64,000 bases of DNA. It comes from Bacteroidota bacterium (lineage in GTDB: Bacteria > Bacteroidota > Bacteroidia > Chitinophagales > Chitinophagaceae). The stretch is taken from assembly GCA_020161435.1 (NCBI GenBank), contig JAIUNV010000008.1:62001-126000 (forward strand), given 5' to 3'. The position numbers and the translations under genes are program-made. The notes below the pieces were generated by a model, which ran no database searches, was not told the origin of the DNA, and saw only the letters and a program-made list of their open reading frames with translations. Shown piece by piece: positions 17,809 to 26,354 of the stretch (the first letter of the stretch is position 1; every line of letters begins with the position of its first letter).

Positions 17809-18975
17809 ATGACTGACAGTACTCAAAAAAGGATTGCAATTTTCGGTTCAACCGGCTCCATTGGCACTCAGGCACTGGATGTAATCAAAGCAAATCCGGA
17901 TAAATTTTCTGCAGAAATACTAACGGCACAAACCAATGCCGAACTGCTCATAGCACAAGCAAAAGCATTTGACCCCAATGTGGTGGTGATTGGTGATGAT
18001 ACCAAATATGCCATGGTGAAAGAAGCGCTGGCCGATACACAGGTGAAGGTATTTGCTGGTGAGCAGGCTTTGGTAGAAGCCGCCGCAATGGATTGCTACG
18101 ACATGATGCTGGCCAGCATTGTTGGTTACGCAGGGCTGAAACCAACATTAAAAGCGGTGGAAATGGGCAAAGCCATTGGCCTGGCCAACAAAGAAACCCT
18201 GGTGGTGGCCGGAGACATTGTGATGCAAAAAGCTGCGCAAAACAAAACACCCATTTTACCGGTAGATAGCGAACATTCGGCTATTTTTCAATGCCTGGTG
18301 GGCGAAATGCGCAATCCTATTGAACGCATTATTCTTACTGCCAGCGGTGGTCCTTTCAGGGGAAAGAAGCCCAACTTTTTGGTGAATGTAAAACGTGACC
18401 ATGCACTGCAACACCCCAACTGGAGCATGGGAGCTAAAATTACCATCGACAGCGCTACTCTTATGAACAAAGGGCTGGAGATGATTGAAGCCAAATGGCT
18501 TTTTGGATTGAAACCATCGCAGATAGAAGTCGTGATTCATCCGCAAAGCATCATACACAGCATGGTGCAGTTTGAAGATGGCAGCATGAAAGCACAAATG
18601 GGCCTTCCCGATATGAAGTTGCCCATTCAATACGCCATGGCCTTTCCGGAACGGATTAAAAATGACTTTCCCCGGCTCGACTTCAGGCGTTGTGAGCAAC
18701 TCACATTTGAGGAACCCGACTTACGTACCTTCCGCAATCTGGCTCTGGCTATAGAAGCCCTGCAAAAGGGCGGCAACCTGCCCTGCATTATGAATGCAGC
18801 CAATGAAATAGCCGTGTGGGCGTTTCTCCGCAATCGTATCGGCTTTTTGGACATGATGGCGGTGGTGGAGCAAGCCATGCAAAAAGTAAGCTTCATAGAG
18901 AAACCAACCCTGGACGATTACTTCGAATCGGATGCCGCTGCCAGAGAGTTTGCTGCATCACTCATTCATTTGTAA
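17809..18975 (+). CDS. dxr: 1-deoxy-D-xylulose 5-phosphate reductoisomerase
   Basis: Makes MEP from DXP with NADPH, the first committed step of the non-mevalonate isoprenoid pathway. 388 residues from the chosen ATG. NADPH motif FGSTGSIGTQALDVI, substrate/metal residues in PVDSEHSAIFQCL and SGGPFRGKK, and the C-terminal helical domain ending in FAASLIHL are all present. An in-frame ATG at 17776 would add 11 residues (MRLPELNTTNN) unlike the family. The gene sits between the GH3-like gene and rseP, all on the plus strand. Confidence 0.96.
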   Translation: MTDSTQKRIAIFGSTGSIGTQALDVIKANPDKFSAEILTAQTNAELLIAQAKAFDPNVVVIGDDTKYAMVKEALADTQVKVFAGEQALVEAAAMDCYDMMLASIVGYAGLKPTLKAVEMGKAIGLANKETLVVAGDIVMQKAAQNKTPILPVDSEHSAIFQCLVGEMRNPIERIILTASGGPFRGKKPNFLVNVKRDHALQHPNWSMGAKITIDSATLMNKGLEMIEAKWLFGLKPSQIEVVIHPQSIIHSMVQFEDGSMKAQMGLPDMKLPIQYAMAFPERIKNDFPRLDFRRCEQLTFEEPDLRTFRNLALAIEALQKGGNLPCIMNAANEIAVWAFLRNRIGFLDMMAVVEQAMQKVSFIEKPTLDDYFESDAAAREFAASLIHL

Positions 18976-19079
18976 AACCATCCCGGCCAATTTCTGTTTT
19001 CCTTATGGTGAAATATGTATTTGTTTGCACCTTAAAAGAGAACTGTATCCTTTTTCCATTTTATTAAGATCATCATTAC

Positions 19080-20450
19080 ATGAGTTTACTGGCTATATCG
19101 TGGGACGTGGTAGGCGTAAAAGTGGGGCAACTATTGTTGTCGCTTTCCATACTGGTTATCCTGCACGAATTCGGGCATTACATTACTGCCCGTTGGTTTG
19201 GCTGCCGGGTCGAACGTTTCTTTCTGTTTTTCGATCCGTGGTTTTCTTTATTTAAAAAGAAAGTAGGCGACACCGTGTACGGTATTGGCTGGCTTCCCTT
19301 GGGTGGTTATGTAAAAATATCGGGCATGATAGATGAAAGCATGGATAAAGAGCAGCTTGCCCTGCCACCAGAGCCATGGGAGTTTCGCAGCAAACCCGCC
19401 TGGCAGCGACTTATCATTATGATTGGCGGTGTAACGGTCAACATATTGCTGGCGTTTATCATTTACGCCGGTATACTTATGGTGTGGGGCGAAAAAAAGA
19501 TTGTAAACGCCTCGTTGAAATACGGCATTGAAGTACAAGACAGCCTGATGCTGGAGCTTGGTTTTAAAGATGGCGATAAGGTTGTAGCACTCGATGGCAA
19601 GCCAGTCGAAAACTACTACGATGTAATACCTACACTCATTTTGAGCAGCACAGCCACCATAGAACGGAATGGCCAACAGCAAACGCTGACCATGCCCCGC
19701 AACCTCATTGGTAAACTGGTGGAAAAGAAGCGAAGAGATGTGCCACTCATCGGCATTCGTTATCCTATGATGATTGGCGCTGATACTGGTGTTTCTGCCC
19801 GTTATGGCTGGAAGCGTTTCGACAAAGTGATTGCCATAAATGGAAAACCAACAGCCTTTTTTACAGATGCGGTTGCCGTGATGGAGCAGCATAAAAACAA
19901 GCAGGTGAATTTTACTTTGCTGCGCAATGCCGATACCCTGCAAAGCACTGTACAGTTGGATAGCACCGGTTATGTAGCTGATTTGCGCATCATTGGCAAA
20001 CCAGAGTCGTTGGAGGAAGCAGGTGTTGTTGATTATGAAGTCATCAAATATGGTTTTTTTGCTGCTATACCTGCGGGTATTCGTATGGCGGGTGATAAAC
20101 TCAGCTGGTATATCGATCAATTTAAAATGATACTGAGTCCCGAAACGGAGGCCTACAAAGGCGTTGGTGGCTTTAAAGCTATGGGCAATGTTTTTCCCGG
20201 CAGCTGGGATTGGGAATCGTTCTGGACTATCACCGCTTTCTTTAGTATCGTGCTGGCATTTATGAACCTGCTACCCATACCTGCACTCGATGGTGGCCAT
20301 GTATTATTTACTTTGGTAGAAATGATTACAGGTCGCAAACCCAACCAGAAGTTTTTGGAGTATGCGCAGGTGGTAGGCATGGTACTGCTGCTGGGGCTGA
20401 TGCTCTATGCCAACGGCAACGACTGGCTGGGCTGGGGCAGAGGTAAATAA
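19080..20450 (+). CDS. rseP: Site-2 intramembrane zinc protease RseP (M50)
   Basis: Inner-membrane metalloprotease of regulated intramembrane proteolysis, typically cleaving anti-sigma factors. 456 residues. Helix 1 carries HEFGH (ILHEFGHYITARWFG, ~residue 28-42). The third metal ligand is in the NLLPIPALDGGHVLF helix (~395-410). Two PDZ-like domains lie between (LELGFKDGDKVVALDGKPV and RYGWKRFDKVIAINGKPT). Final helices are VVGMVLLLGLML. Adjacency to dxr is common in bacteria. A hairpin terminator follows. FecR-type anti-sigma factors such as that at 60.2 kb are possible substrates by family analogy. Confidence 0.93.
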   Translation: MSLLAISWDVVGVKVGQLLLSLSILVILHEFGHYITARWFGCRVERFFLFFDPWFSLFKKKVGDTVYGIGWLPLGGYVKISGMIDESMDKEQLALPPEPWEFRSKPAWQRLIIMIGGVTVNILLAFIIYAGILMVWGEKKIVNASLKYGIEVQDSLMLELGFKDGDKVVALDGKPVENYYDVIPTLILSSTATIERNGQQQTLTMPRNLIGKLVEKKRRDVPLIGIRYPMMIGADTGVSARYGWKRFDKVIAINGKPTAFFTDAVAVMEQHKNKQVNFTLLRNADTLQSTVQLDSTGYVADLRIIGKPESLEEAGVVDYEVIKYGFFAAIPAGIRMAGDKLSWYIDQFKMILSPETEAYKGVGGFKAMGNVFPGSWDWESFWTITAFFSIVLAFMNLLPIPALDGGHVLFTLVEMITGRKPNQKFLEYAQVVGMVLLLGLMLYANGNDWLGWGRGK

Positions 20451-20538
20451 TAGATGCCGGTTGGCAGAAACGCTGCTTTGGCAATCGAACTAGTACATCA
20501 CGGATTCGCAATTAGTAAAAGACATTCGGAAGTAATAA

Positions 20539-20567
20539 AAAAGGCAATCCACTAAGGATTGCCTTTT
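20539..20567. terminator. Shared terminator of rseP and tmRNA
   Basis: A 12-bp perfect stem AAAAGGCAATCC (20539-20550) / GGATTGCCTTTT (20556-20567) with a 5-nt loop and A/T tails on both sides, between the convergent rseP and ssrA genes. Confidence 0.88.
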
Positions 20568-20576
20568 ATTTTTTTG

Positions 20577-20947
20577 TGGAGCTGCAGGGAGTCGAACCCT
20601 GGTCCAAACAAAATCGCCAAACGCTTTCTACATGCTTATTTCATGATTCATTGTCGGGAATAAACAGGACCTGAACCTACCAATCTATTCCTTAGCTGTA
20701 TGAGTCTTAAGCCATCGTCACAGCCTTCGATGGCAGCAACCTGTGTTTGTTTTTGAGTCGGCGGCGGCGCATGGTAACAGGTCAACCTGCACGGCGGCCC
20801 TAATGACTGGCTAATCTCCGATTAGGCAGCCATGGCATACTGTGTATTGCCATTTGAATTTTGAATATTCAGATTATCGAGCTAATTATCCAACGCTCGG
20901 CATGCTTACACGTTCAAAGATCTTTGCTGTCAAAACCGGTCAGCCCC
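20577..20947 (-). ncRNA. ssrA: tmRNA (ssrA), tag GNTQYAMAA
   Basis: Transfer-messenger RNA for ribosome rescue. The minus strand begins GGGGCTGACCGG (from 20947) and ends CAGCTCCA (20577), so the 7-bp acceptor stem GGGGCTG/CAGCTCC closes. The T arm CAGGG-TTCGACT-CCCTG precedes the 3' end. The tag frame (20822-20851) reads GNTQYAMAA followed by TAA, close in form to other Bacteroidota tags that start with G and end in YAMAA or YALAA. About 371 nt is a normal length. After the discriminator A the DNA reads CAA, so the 3' CCA is not encoded and must be added. A terminator follows. Confidence 0.95.
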
Positions 20948-21108
20948 GTAGCACATTGAAAAAGAAATCTTTTCACTTCCATTTCAAGTGTCTTCCAGTT
21001 GCAAATATATCTGAACAAAAGTTCTGGTGCAGTAGATTAACTATTTCTGTTGAGAGCATAGGACTTGCCACTTTCAAAAAAGATAGTGGTTGGGCCATAT
21101 TGACAGTT

Positions 21109-21528
21109 TTAATTGTCGTTTGCTGCTACAGGTATTTTCGACATGTCCATATAGAAAAACTCCCACGTGTGGCCATCGAAATCAACGAGTGTCCGCTGCA
21201 GCATGAAACCATAGTTACGTGGTTCATGTGGCTCTGTACCGCCTGCCAGCAGCCCTTTACCCATCAGTGCATGTACTTCTTCTTCGCTGCTCAGCGATAG
21301 TGAATACAAGCCTGCGACGGTAGCTTTTGTGTCGGCAATAGGTTTGGTTGCAAAGGAGGCAAACTTTTGATGCGATAAAAGCATCAGGTAAATGGTATCG
21401 CTCCACACCATGCATTTTCCCTGGTCGTCAGAAAATTGTGGATTGTTGGTAAAGCCCAATGCGGCGTACAACGCCATCGATTGTTCAGGATCTTGAACGG
21501 GTAAGTTAATGAAAACCTGTTTGGTCAT
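21109..21528 (-). CDS. VOC-superfamily (glyoxalase/bleomycin-resistance-like) protein
   Basis: A 139-residue vicinal-oxygen-chelate protein. It begins TKQVFINLPVQDPEQSMALYAALGF and ends with the paired motif LVDFDGHTWEFFYMD, which carries the C-terminal metal-ligand-type Glu. This subgroup is often annotated as lactoylglutathione-lyase-like with unknown substrate. The start at 21528 (MTKQ) is preferred over an in-frame ATG 42 codons upstream, since the extra residues are unlike the family and would run back to the end of the moaC-mogA gene. It is on the same strand as the molybdenum-cofactor locus, about 120 bases after it, perhaps as a separate unit. Confidence 0.85.
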   Translation of the reverse strand: MTKQVFINLPVQDPEQSMALYAALGFTNNPQFSDDQGKCMVWSDTIYLMLLSHQKFASFATKPIADTKATVAGLYSLSLSSEEEVHALMGKGLLAGGTEPHEPRNYGFMLQRTLVDFDGHTWEFFYMDMSKIPVAANDN

Positions 21529-21650
21529 AATATCGGATAGTTGATGGAAAGAGGAAAGTGTCTTACGCTCAATTGTTTGATTCGGATTGTAAAGAAAAGA
21601 AACACGCAAATACTTTGAATGCGTATTGTGGTGAACGAACGATTTCACCA

Positions 21651-22562
21651 TCAATCGTGCCGCATGCCTGCTGCCACCTTAAACAGGTGCAGGACGTAAG
21701 GAAACAATGCATCCATGGTTTCTGCTGCGCCTTTGGGAGAGCCAGGCAGGGTGAGTACCAAGGTTTGTTGAATAAAGCCTGCTACGCCCCGGGAAAACAT
21801 GGCATAGGGTGTTCGTTGTTGGCCATAATTGCGGGCTGCTTCCATAATGCCGGGAATAGTGCGGTCGAGCAGTGGTGCCACAGCATCGGGTGTTACGTCC
21901 CGGGGAGAGAGCCCAGTGCCACCGGTAAAAAGTATGAGGTGATATCCTTCATTGCTGTATTGTTTTGCTTTTGCCTGAATGCTTGCTACATCATCAGGAA
22001 TGATATCGAAAGCTGCTGCCTGTAGTTGGTGCTGTTCCAGTTTTTGCAAAATCGTTTGGCCACTGGCATCTGCATTGTTGCCTGCCGCAATAGAATCTGA
22101 ACACACTATTACAGCAATGCGTAAGTCCTCTCTTCCTTCTTTGCTAATGCCCGATTTGCCGCCTTTTTTACTCTCCAGTTTTACTGCAGCAATCTCTACA
22201 CCGCTATCCAATGGTTTGAGCATATCGTACATGGTGAGTGCTGTAATGGCAGCGCCGTGCATCGCTTCTACTTCTACACCAGTTTTATAAATTGTATGCA
22301 CTTCTACTGTTATGAGAATGCTCAGTCCATCAATCGAATGTTTGATAGATGCAAACTCAACCGGTAGTGGATGGCAATCAGGAATAACATCACTTGTTTT
22401 TTTGACTGCCAGCAAACCTGCAGCTCTCGAAAATTCAAATACATCTCCCTTCGGAACGCTTTTGTTTTGAATAGCGTCAATGGTTGCTTGTTTGGATACG
22501 GTGAGCCTGGCAGTTGCAATGGCTTCCCGTAGCGTAGAAGATTTATGTGTAATGTTGACCAT
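21651..22562 (-). CDS. moaC: Bifunctional MoaC-MogA/MoaB molybdenum-cofactor protein
   Basis: A fusion of two cofactor-biosynthesis steps. Residues ~1-150 are MoaC (cyclic pyranopterin monophosphate synthase): KGDVFEFSRAAGLLAVKKTSDVIPDCHPLP and the GVEVEAMHGAAITALTMYDMLK block. Residues ~155-303 are MogA/MoaB (molybdopterin adenylyltransferase fold): VIVCSDSIAAG, LILFTGGTGLSPRDVTPDA, and LPGSPKGAAE. One chain would therefore catalyse an early step and the adenylation that activates molybdopterin for metal insertion. It starts 3 bases after the moaE stop, indicating one transcript. Confidence 0.93.
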   Translation of the reverse strand: MVNITHKSSTLREAIATARLTVSKQATIDAIQNKSVPKGDVFEFSRAAGLLAVKKTSDVIPDCHPLPVEFASIKHSIDGLSILITVEVHTIYKTGVEVEAMHGAAITALTMYDMLKPLDSGVEIAAVKLESKKGGKSGISKEGREDLRIAVIVCSDSIAAGNNADASGQTILQKLEQHQLQAAAFDIIPDDVASIQAKAKQYSNEGYHLILFTGGTGLSPRDVTPDAVAPLLDRTIPGIMEAARNYGQQRTPYAMFSRGVAGFIQQTLVLTLPGSPKGAAETMDALFPYVLHLFKVAAGMRHD

Positions 22563-22565
22563 AAT

Positions 22566-23006
22566 TTATTGATTGACTTTCCATTGGTGAGATGCATCTT
22601 CTAATATTTCTTTCCCCCAAATGGGCAACTCGTTTTTGATGCGTTCTACTATTTCGTTGCAGGCATCAATAGCAGCACGGCGGTGTGCCGATGATGTAAA
22701 AACAAACAAGCAAATTTCGCCAACGGCTACCCGGCCGAGGCTATGATGAATGTGCATACAGGTAAGTGGGTATTTGGAGAATATAGCTTCCCGTATCTGG
22801 TGCATTTTTTCCAGTGCCAGCTCGTTGTACGCCGTGTATTCTATAGCTATCACTTGCTTATCATCAATCACATCAGCCCTTACCTGACCGAGGAAAATAC
22901 TGTGTCCGCCAATGGAAGTGTTGCTGCTGTGTTTAGCAATACTATCCGAAATAAAGGCTGGAGCTATTGGCCCTTCTGTAAAGATATTTTTGGGAGTCTT
23001 TTTCAT
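22566..23006 (-). CDS. moaE: Molybdopterin synthase catalytic subunit MoaE
   Basis: Large subunit of molybdopterin synthase; with thiocarboxylated MoaD it inserts two sulfurs into cPMP. 146 residues from ATG 23006. The core reads GGHSIFLGQVRAD, HHSLGRVAVGE, and SSAHRRAAIDACNEIVERIKNELPIWGKE, with the active-site Lys of the PIWxKE motif. The ATG overlaps the TGA of the upstream moeB-like gene (ATGA at 23003-23006), implying translational coupling. An upstream in-frame codon at 23036 is possible but less likely. Confidence 0.94.
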   Translation of the reverse strand: MKKTPKNIFTEGPIAPAFISDSIAKHSSNTSIGGHSIFLGQVRADVIDDKQVIAIEYTAYNELALEKMHQIREAIFSKYPLTCMHIHHSLGRVAVGEICLFVFTSSAHRRAAIDACNEIVERIKNELPIWGKEILEDASHQWKVNQ

Positions 23007-24133
23007 GATGTTGCTTGTGTTTGCAATTGCATCCATGCTTGTATACCACCTTTTACACTCAGTATTTTTTTAGCGCTGCCAAAATGGTTTGTCAACTGCA
23101 TGGCAGCCTGAGCACTGCGGATGCCGGATAAACAAAAGATGACGATGGTTGGTGCTGTGAGCCATGCTGTGTGTTGCATTAGTTGCGCCAATGGAATGTG
23201 TAGATGACTAAACTGAGTTACCAACGGCCATTCATCTTTTTCCCGCACATCTACAATGCTGATGGCGTCATTATGCAGCAAGTCATTAAACTGAGCAGCA
23301 TCAATTTCTTCAATCGCAAAAGTTGCATTACAAAAACTGTCATAGTCTGTTTGCATCAATGCATGAAGCGTGGCAGGAATGAGCTGCCGTGTTGCGGATT
23401 GCGGACTGATGTTGATTTCGTAAGTCTGACTGTTCAGTGCATTGTACGTTAGCAATTGATTGCTTAATGTTTGACCGATACCTGCAATGAGCTTAATGGC
23501 TTCGTTGGCCATGAAACCACCAATGATGGCGGGCAATACACCGAGTACGCCTGCTTCCGCACAGTTGAGTACTTCGCCCGGTTTGGGTGGCAGCGGAAAT
23601 AAGTCGCGGTAATTGGTTGCCGGAGTATTGTTGAGTGATACATTGAACACAGCCACCTGTCCTTCGTATTGTGCAATGGCACCAAAGATGAGTGGCTTTT
23701 CCAGTAGCACACAAGCATCATTGATGAGGTACCTGCTGGCAAAATTATCGGTGCCGTCTATCACTATATCGTAGCCGGAAATAATGTTGGCGGCGTTGTG
23801 GTTAGTCAAACGTTCGTGGTGAATGGTGCAGGTAATGTTAGGATTGAGTTGCTGCAACACCTTGGCTGCACAAATAGCTTTTGGTTGTCCAATCATTTGT
23901 ACGTTGTACAATACCTGCCGGTGCAAATTGTTGAGCGAAACAACATCGTCGTCTACAATACCAATGTGGCCAACGCCTGCTGCGGCAAGGTATTGCAGCA
24001 CCGGGCATCCCAAGCCGCCAGCTCCTACAACCAATACGTTGGCGGCCAACAGTCGTTGCTGTGCAGCATCTCCAAATCCTTTCAGAATGAGTTGGCGATG
24101 GTAGCGTTCCTGATATAGTTCTTGTTCTTTCAT
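23003..24133 (-). CDS. moeB: MoeB/ThiF-type adenylyltransferase with C-terminal rhodanese domain
   Basis: Adenylates the C-terminal GG of MoaD so that it can be sulfurated. 376 residues. The E1-like domain (~1-245) has the nucleotide motif VLVVGAGGLGCPVLQYLAAAG, the Arg finger in LNNLHRQVLY, the Asp in IDGTDNFASRYLIND, and the crossover Cys in NCAEAGVLG. The rhodanese domain (~265-376) has the Cys loop FCLSGIRSAQAA, so sulfur delivery is on the same chain. The usual pair of zinc CxxC motifs is missing: the expected YRCLF site reads YRDLF. The ATG at 24133 overlaps the moaD stop (TAATG). Confidence 0.92.
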   Translation of the reverse strand: MKEQELYQERYHRQLILKGFGDAAQQRLLAANVLVVGAGGLGCPVLQYLAAAGVGHIGIVDDDVVSLNNLHRQVLYNVQMIGQPKAICAAKVLQQLNPNITCTIHHERLTNHNAANIISGYDIVIDGTDNFASRYLINDACVLLEKPLIFGAIAQYEGQVAVFNVSLNNTPATNYRDLFPLPPKPGEVLNCAEAGVLGVLPAIIGGFMANEAIKLIAGIGQTLSNQLLTYNALNSQTYEINISPQSATRQLIPATLHALMQTDYDSFCNATFAIEEIDAAQFNDLLHNDAISIVDVREKDEWPLVTQFSHLHIPLAQLMQHTAWLTAPTIVIFCLSGIRSAQAAMQLTNHFGSAKKILSVKGGIQAWMQLQTQATS

Positions 24134-24384
24134 TAGCCGCCAGAAAATGGTGGAAGTAAAGCTACTGTACAATTATCAGGTAGTTCTGTGTTTGTGTGAA
24201 TGGTTTGTTTGTTTACCGCTACCGCAAATTTTTCATTTGCCAATGCAGGAAATTGGGTGTGTAAATGCTGAATGAGTTCGTCGGTATTGTGCAGGTTGCT
24301 GAGCGTTGTAGCAGCTCCTGCAATTTCACTCAGCTTGCCAAAAAAAAACACCTGTATTCGTTTGCCGTTTTCCATAATCAACAT
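24133..24384 (-). CDS. moaD: Molybdopterin synthase sulfur-carrier subunit MoaD
   Basis: Ubiquitin-like sulfur carrier, 83 residues. The sequence GKRIQVFFFGKLSEIAGA and the C-terminal VALLPPFSGG ending exactly at Gly-Gly before the stop are diagnostic: the terminal Gly is thiocarboxylated. Start may be ATG 24384 (MLIMENG) or ATG 24375 (MENG). A much longer in-frame extension into the TSUP gene is rejected as cysteine-rich noise. It lies 5 bases after the TSUP gene and overlaps the moeB start by one base. Confidence 0.93.
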   Translation of the reverse strand: MLIMENGKRIQVFFFGKLSEIAGAATTLSNLHNTDELIQHLHTQFPALANEKFAVAVNKQTIHTNTELPDNCTVALLPPFSGG

Positions 24385-24389
24385 TGAAG

Positions 24390-25121
24390 TTAGGTAACCA
24401 AAAGTTTTACTGCTGCAATACACAATACCAGTGCCAGTAAATATTTCAACAGCTGCTGATTGAATTTTACAGCACCATAATATGCACCTGCTAAACCACC
24501 AGCAAAGGCCACCAGTACATAGCCATACATGGCGGTTGTGAAATGAATACCGTTGGTGAATTGCCCGGCAAGGCCTGCCGCAGAATTGACGAAAATAAAC
24601 AGGGCACTGACGGCCGCGGTTTGTTTCATGTTGGCCCAATGAAGCATCAATAATACTGGCGATAAAAGAATGCCGCCGCCAATGCCGATGAGCCCCGATA
24701 AAAAACCGATGGCAGCACCAATGAGCAACGCCAATGGCACAGATTCTTTGCGCTGTTCTGTATATGCCGAATCTTTGGCCAGCAACAATCGTACAACAGG
24801 TAGTAGTAAAAACCAGCCAAGTATTTGTTTGTACACAGCTGCATCGATTGCAATGGCACCACCAATGAAGGCCATTGGAATAGAAACAATGGCAAGAGGA
24901 AGAAAGAGCCTGAGGCGAAAATGACCACCCCTATAAAAATGGATGAACGATGTGAGTGATACAAACAAATTGAGCAACAGCGCTGTGGGTTTCATTACAG
25001 CTGGAGCAATGCTGAACAGTACCATTAATGCGAGGTAGCCACTGGCACCACCATGACCTACCGCTGCATATAAAAACGCAACAATAAATAAGAGGACATA
25101 AAATAGTGCAATATAATCCAT
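24390..25121 (-). CDS. TSUP (TauE/SafE) family membrane permease
   Basis: A 243-residue inner-membrane protein with about eight helices, starting MDYIALFYVLLFIVAFLYAAVGHGGASGYLALM, with the TSUP repeat motifs (AVGHGGASGYLA, GIGGGILLSPVLLM). Family members move sulfite, sulfonates or other small anions. It is embedded between moeA (4 bases upstream) and moaD (5 bases downstream) on one transcript. A role with molybdate, or with sulfite from sulfur transfer, is a contextual guess; no ModABC genes are in the window. Confidence 0.88.
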   Translation of the reverse strand: MDYIALFYVLLFIVAFLYAAVGHGGASGYLALMVLFSIAPAVMKPTALLLNLFVSLTSFIHFYRGGHFRLRLFLPLAIVSIPMAFIGGAIAIDAAVYKQILGWFLLLPVVRLLLAKDSAYTEQRKESVPLALLIGAAIGFLSGLIGIGGGILLSPVLLMLHWANMKQTAAVSALFIFVNSAAGLAGQFTNGIHFTTAMYGYVLVAFAGGLAGAYYGAVKFNQQLLKYLLALVLCIAAVKLLVT

Positions 25122-25125
25122 GTGC

Positions 25126-26304
25126 TTACTGGGGTAAAAGATGAATGCGAACGGTATCGCCTTTTAGGCCGCCGGTACTTTCTTCCGGCAGTTCTAACAG
25201 GCAATTGGCAACAGCAAACGTCTGTAGCTTGTACGATTCTTGTGCCGCTAATGGCTGCACTTTTCCATCGGCATATGTTGCTTTTTGAAAGTGTGTAAGG
25301 CCAGCTGCTTTTTTACAGTCTGCAGCAAGTGTGCAGTTGATATGTGGTACAGCCAATGGCCGCAGTGTAAGTTGCGCCAAAGCATTGCAGACATAGATAT
25401 AAAAACAGGTGAGCACAGAAGATGGATTGCCCGGCAAACCAAAGACAAGCTGTTGCTCCTTTGTACCGAAATACAACGGCTTGCCAGGTTTTTGTTTCAC
25501 TTTATGAAACTGTGTGCTGATACCGCAAGCCTGTGCAGCTTGTAGTACAAAATCATAATCTCCAACACTTACACCGCCGGTGAGTAATACTACATCACTG
25601 TCGTGCAATGCTTGTGCCAATGTGTTGGTTAGAGAATCAAGGTTGTCTGTTACTGTGTAAGTGCGGAACACAGGCAAATGCAAGGCTTCGAGTGCTGCTG
25701 TAAGGCTATACGAGTTAGACTCATACACTTGCCCGTATTGCAATGCGTTGCCGGGTGTTTGCAATTCGTTACCTGTGAGTATGATACTGATTATTGGATT
25801 CGGAATAACCGACACATGAGTGATGCCAATACCTGCCAAAAAGCCAATGGCTGCAGGCTTAAGTAGGCTTCCTTTGGGCAATGCTAAAGCGCCGGCCTGA
25901 ATTTCGCTACCTGCTGATCTTACATTGGCACCGCGTTGTAGTTGAGAATCTTCAATCAGCAGCTGTCCGTTTTCTACACGTACTTTTTCCTGCATCACCA
26001 CGGTGTCGGCACCTGCAGGTACGGGGGCGCCGGTAAATATGCGCATTGCATTTCCTGTTGCCAACGTTATGTTTGCTGCAGCACCAGCGGCCATTTCTCC
26101 GGTTATATGCAGTGGCTGATGCACATCATCAAATACAAACGCATATCCATCCATGCTGGATTGCGGATATGCAGGAATATCAATGCTTGCAAATACATCT
26201 TCGGCCAATACTTTGCCTGCTGCCAGTTGCAACGGCATTGTTGCTGCTGGCAGTGGCGTTATATTTTCTTTGATGTATTGTAATGCTGCTGATACGGAAA
26301 TCAT
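25126..26304 (-). CDS. moeA: Molybdopterin molybdenumtransferase MoeA
   Basis: Inserts molybdate into adenylated molybdopterin. 392 residues, full length. N-terminal segment LPLQLAAGKVLAEDVFASIDIPAYPQSSMDGYAF is the family signature. The catalytic domain has IILTGNEL, LLTGGVSVGDYDFV, KPGKPLYFGT and FGLPGNPSSVLTCFYIYV. The C-terminal domain IV is present. The start codon at 26304 is followed by ISVSAALQYIKENITPLPA. It is 4 bases from the TSUP gene, and 50 bases follow the moaA stop. Confidence 0.95.
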   Translation of the reverse strand: MISVSAALQYIKENITPLPAATMPLQLAAGKVLAEDVFASIDIPAYPQSSMDGYAFVFDDVHQPLHITGEMAAGAAANITLATGNAMRIFTGAPVPAGADTVVMQEKVRVENGQLLIEDSQLQRGANVRSAGSEIQAGALALPKGSLLKPAAIGFLAGIGITHVSVIPNPIISIILTGNELQTPGNALQYGQVYESNSYSLTAALEALHLPVFRTYTVTDNLDSLTNTLAQALHDSDVVLLTGGVSVGDYDFVLQAAQACGISTQFHKVKQKPGKPLYFGTKEQQLVFGLPGNPSSVLTCFYIYVCNALAQLTLRPLAVPHINCTLAADCKKAAGLTHFQKATYADGKVQPLAAQESYKLQTFAVANCLLELPEESTGGLKGDTVRIHLLPQ

Positions 26305-26354
26305 AGCGTCCGTTTTATTTGTGCATGTGGTTGAAATAATACTGCTGAAATTTC

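Noticed and set aside
24385-24639. Longer MoaD with an 85-residue N-terminal extension
   Set aside because: The extension overlaps the TSUP gene in another frame and is Cys/Trp-rich noise; MoaD proteins are about 80 residues.
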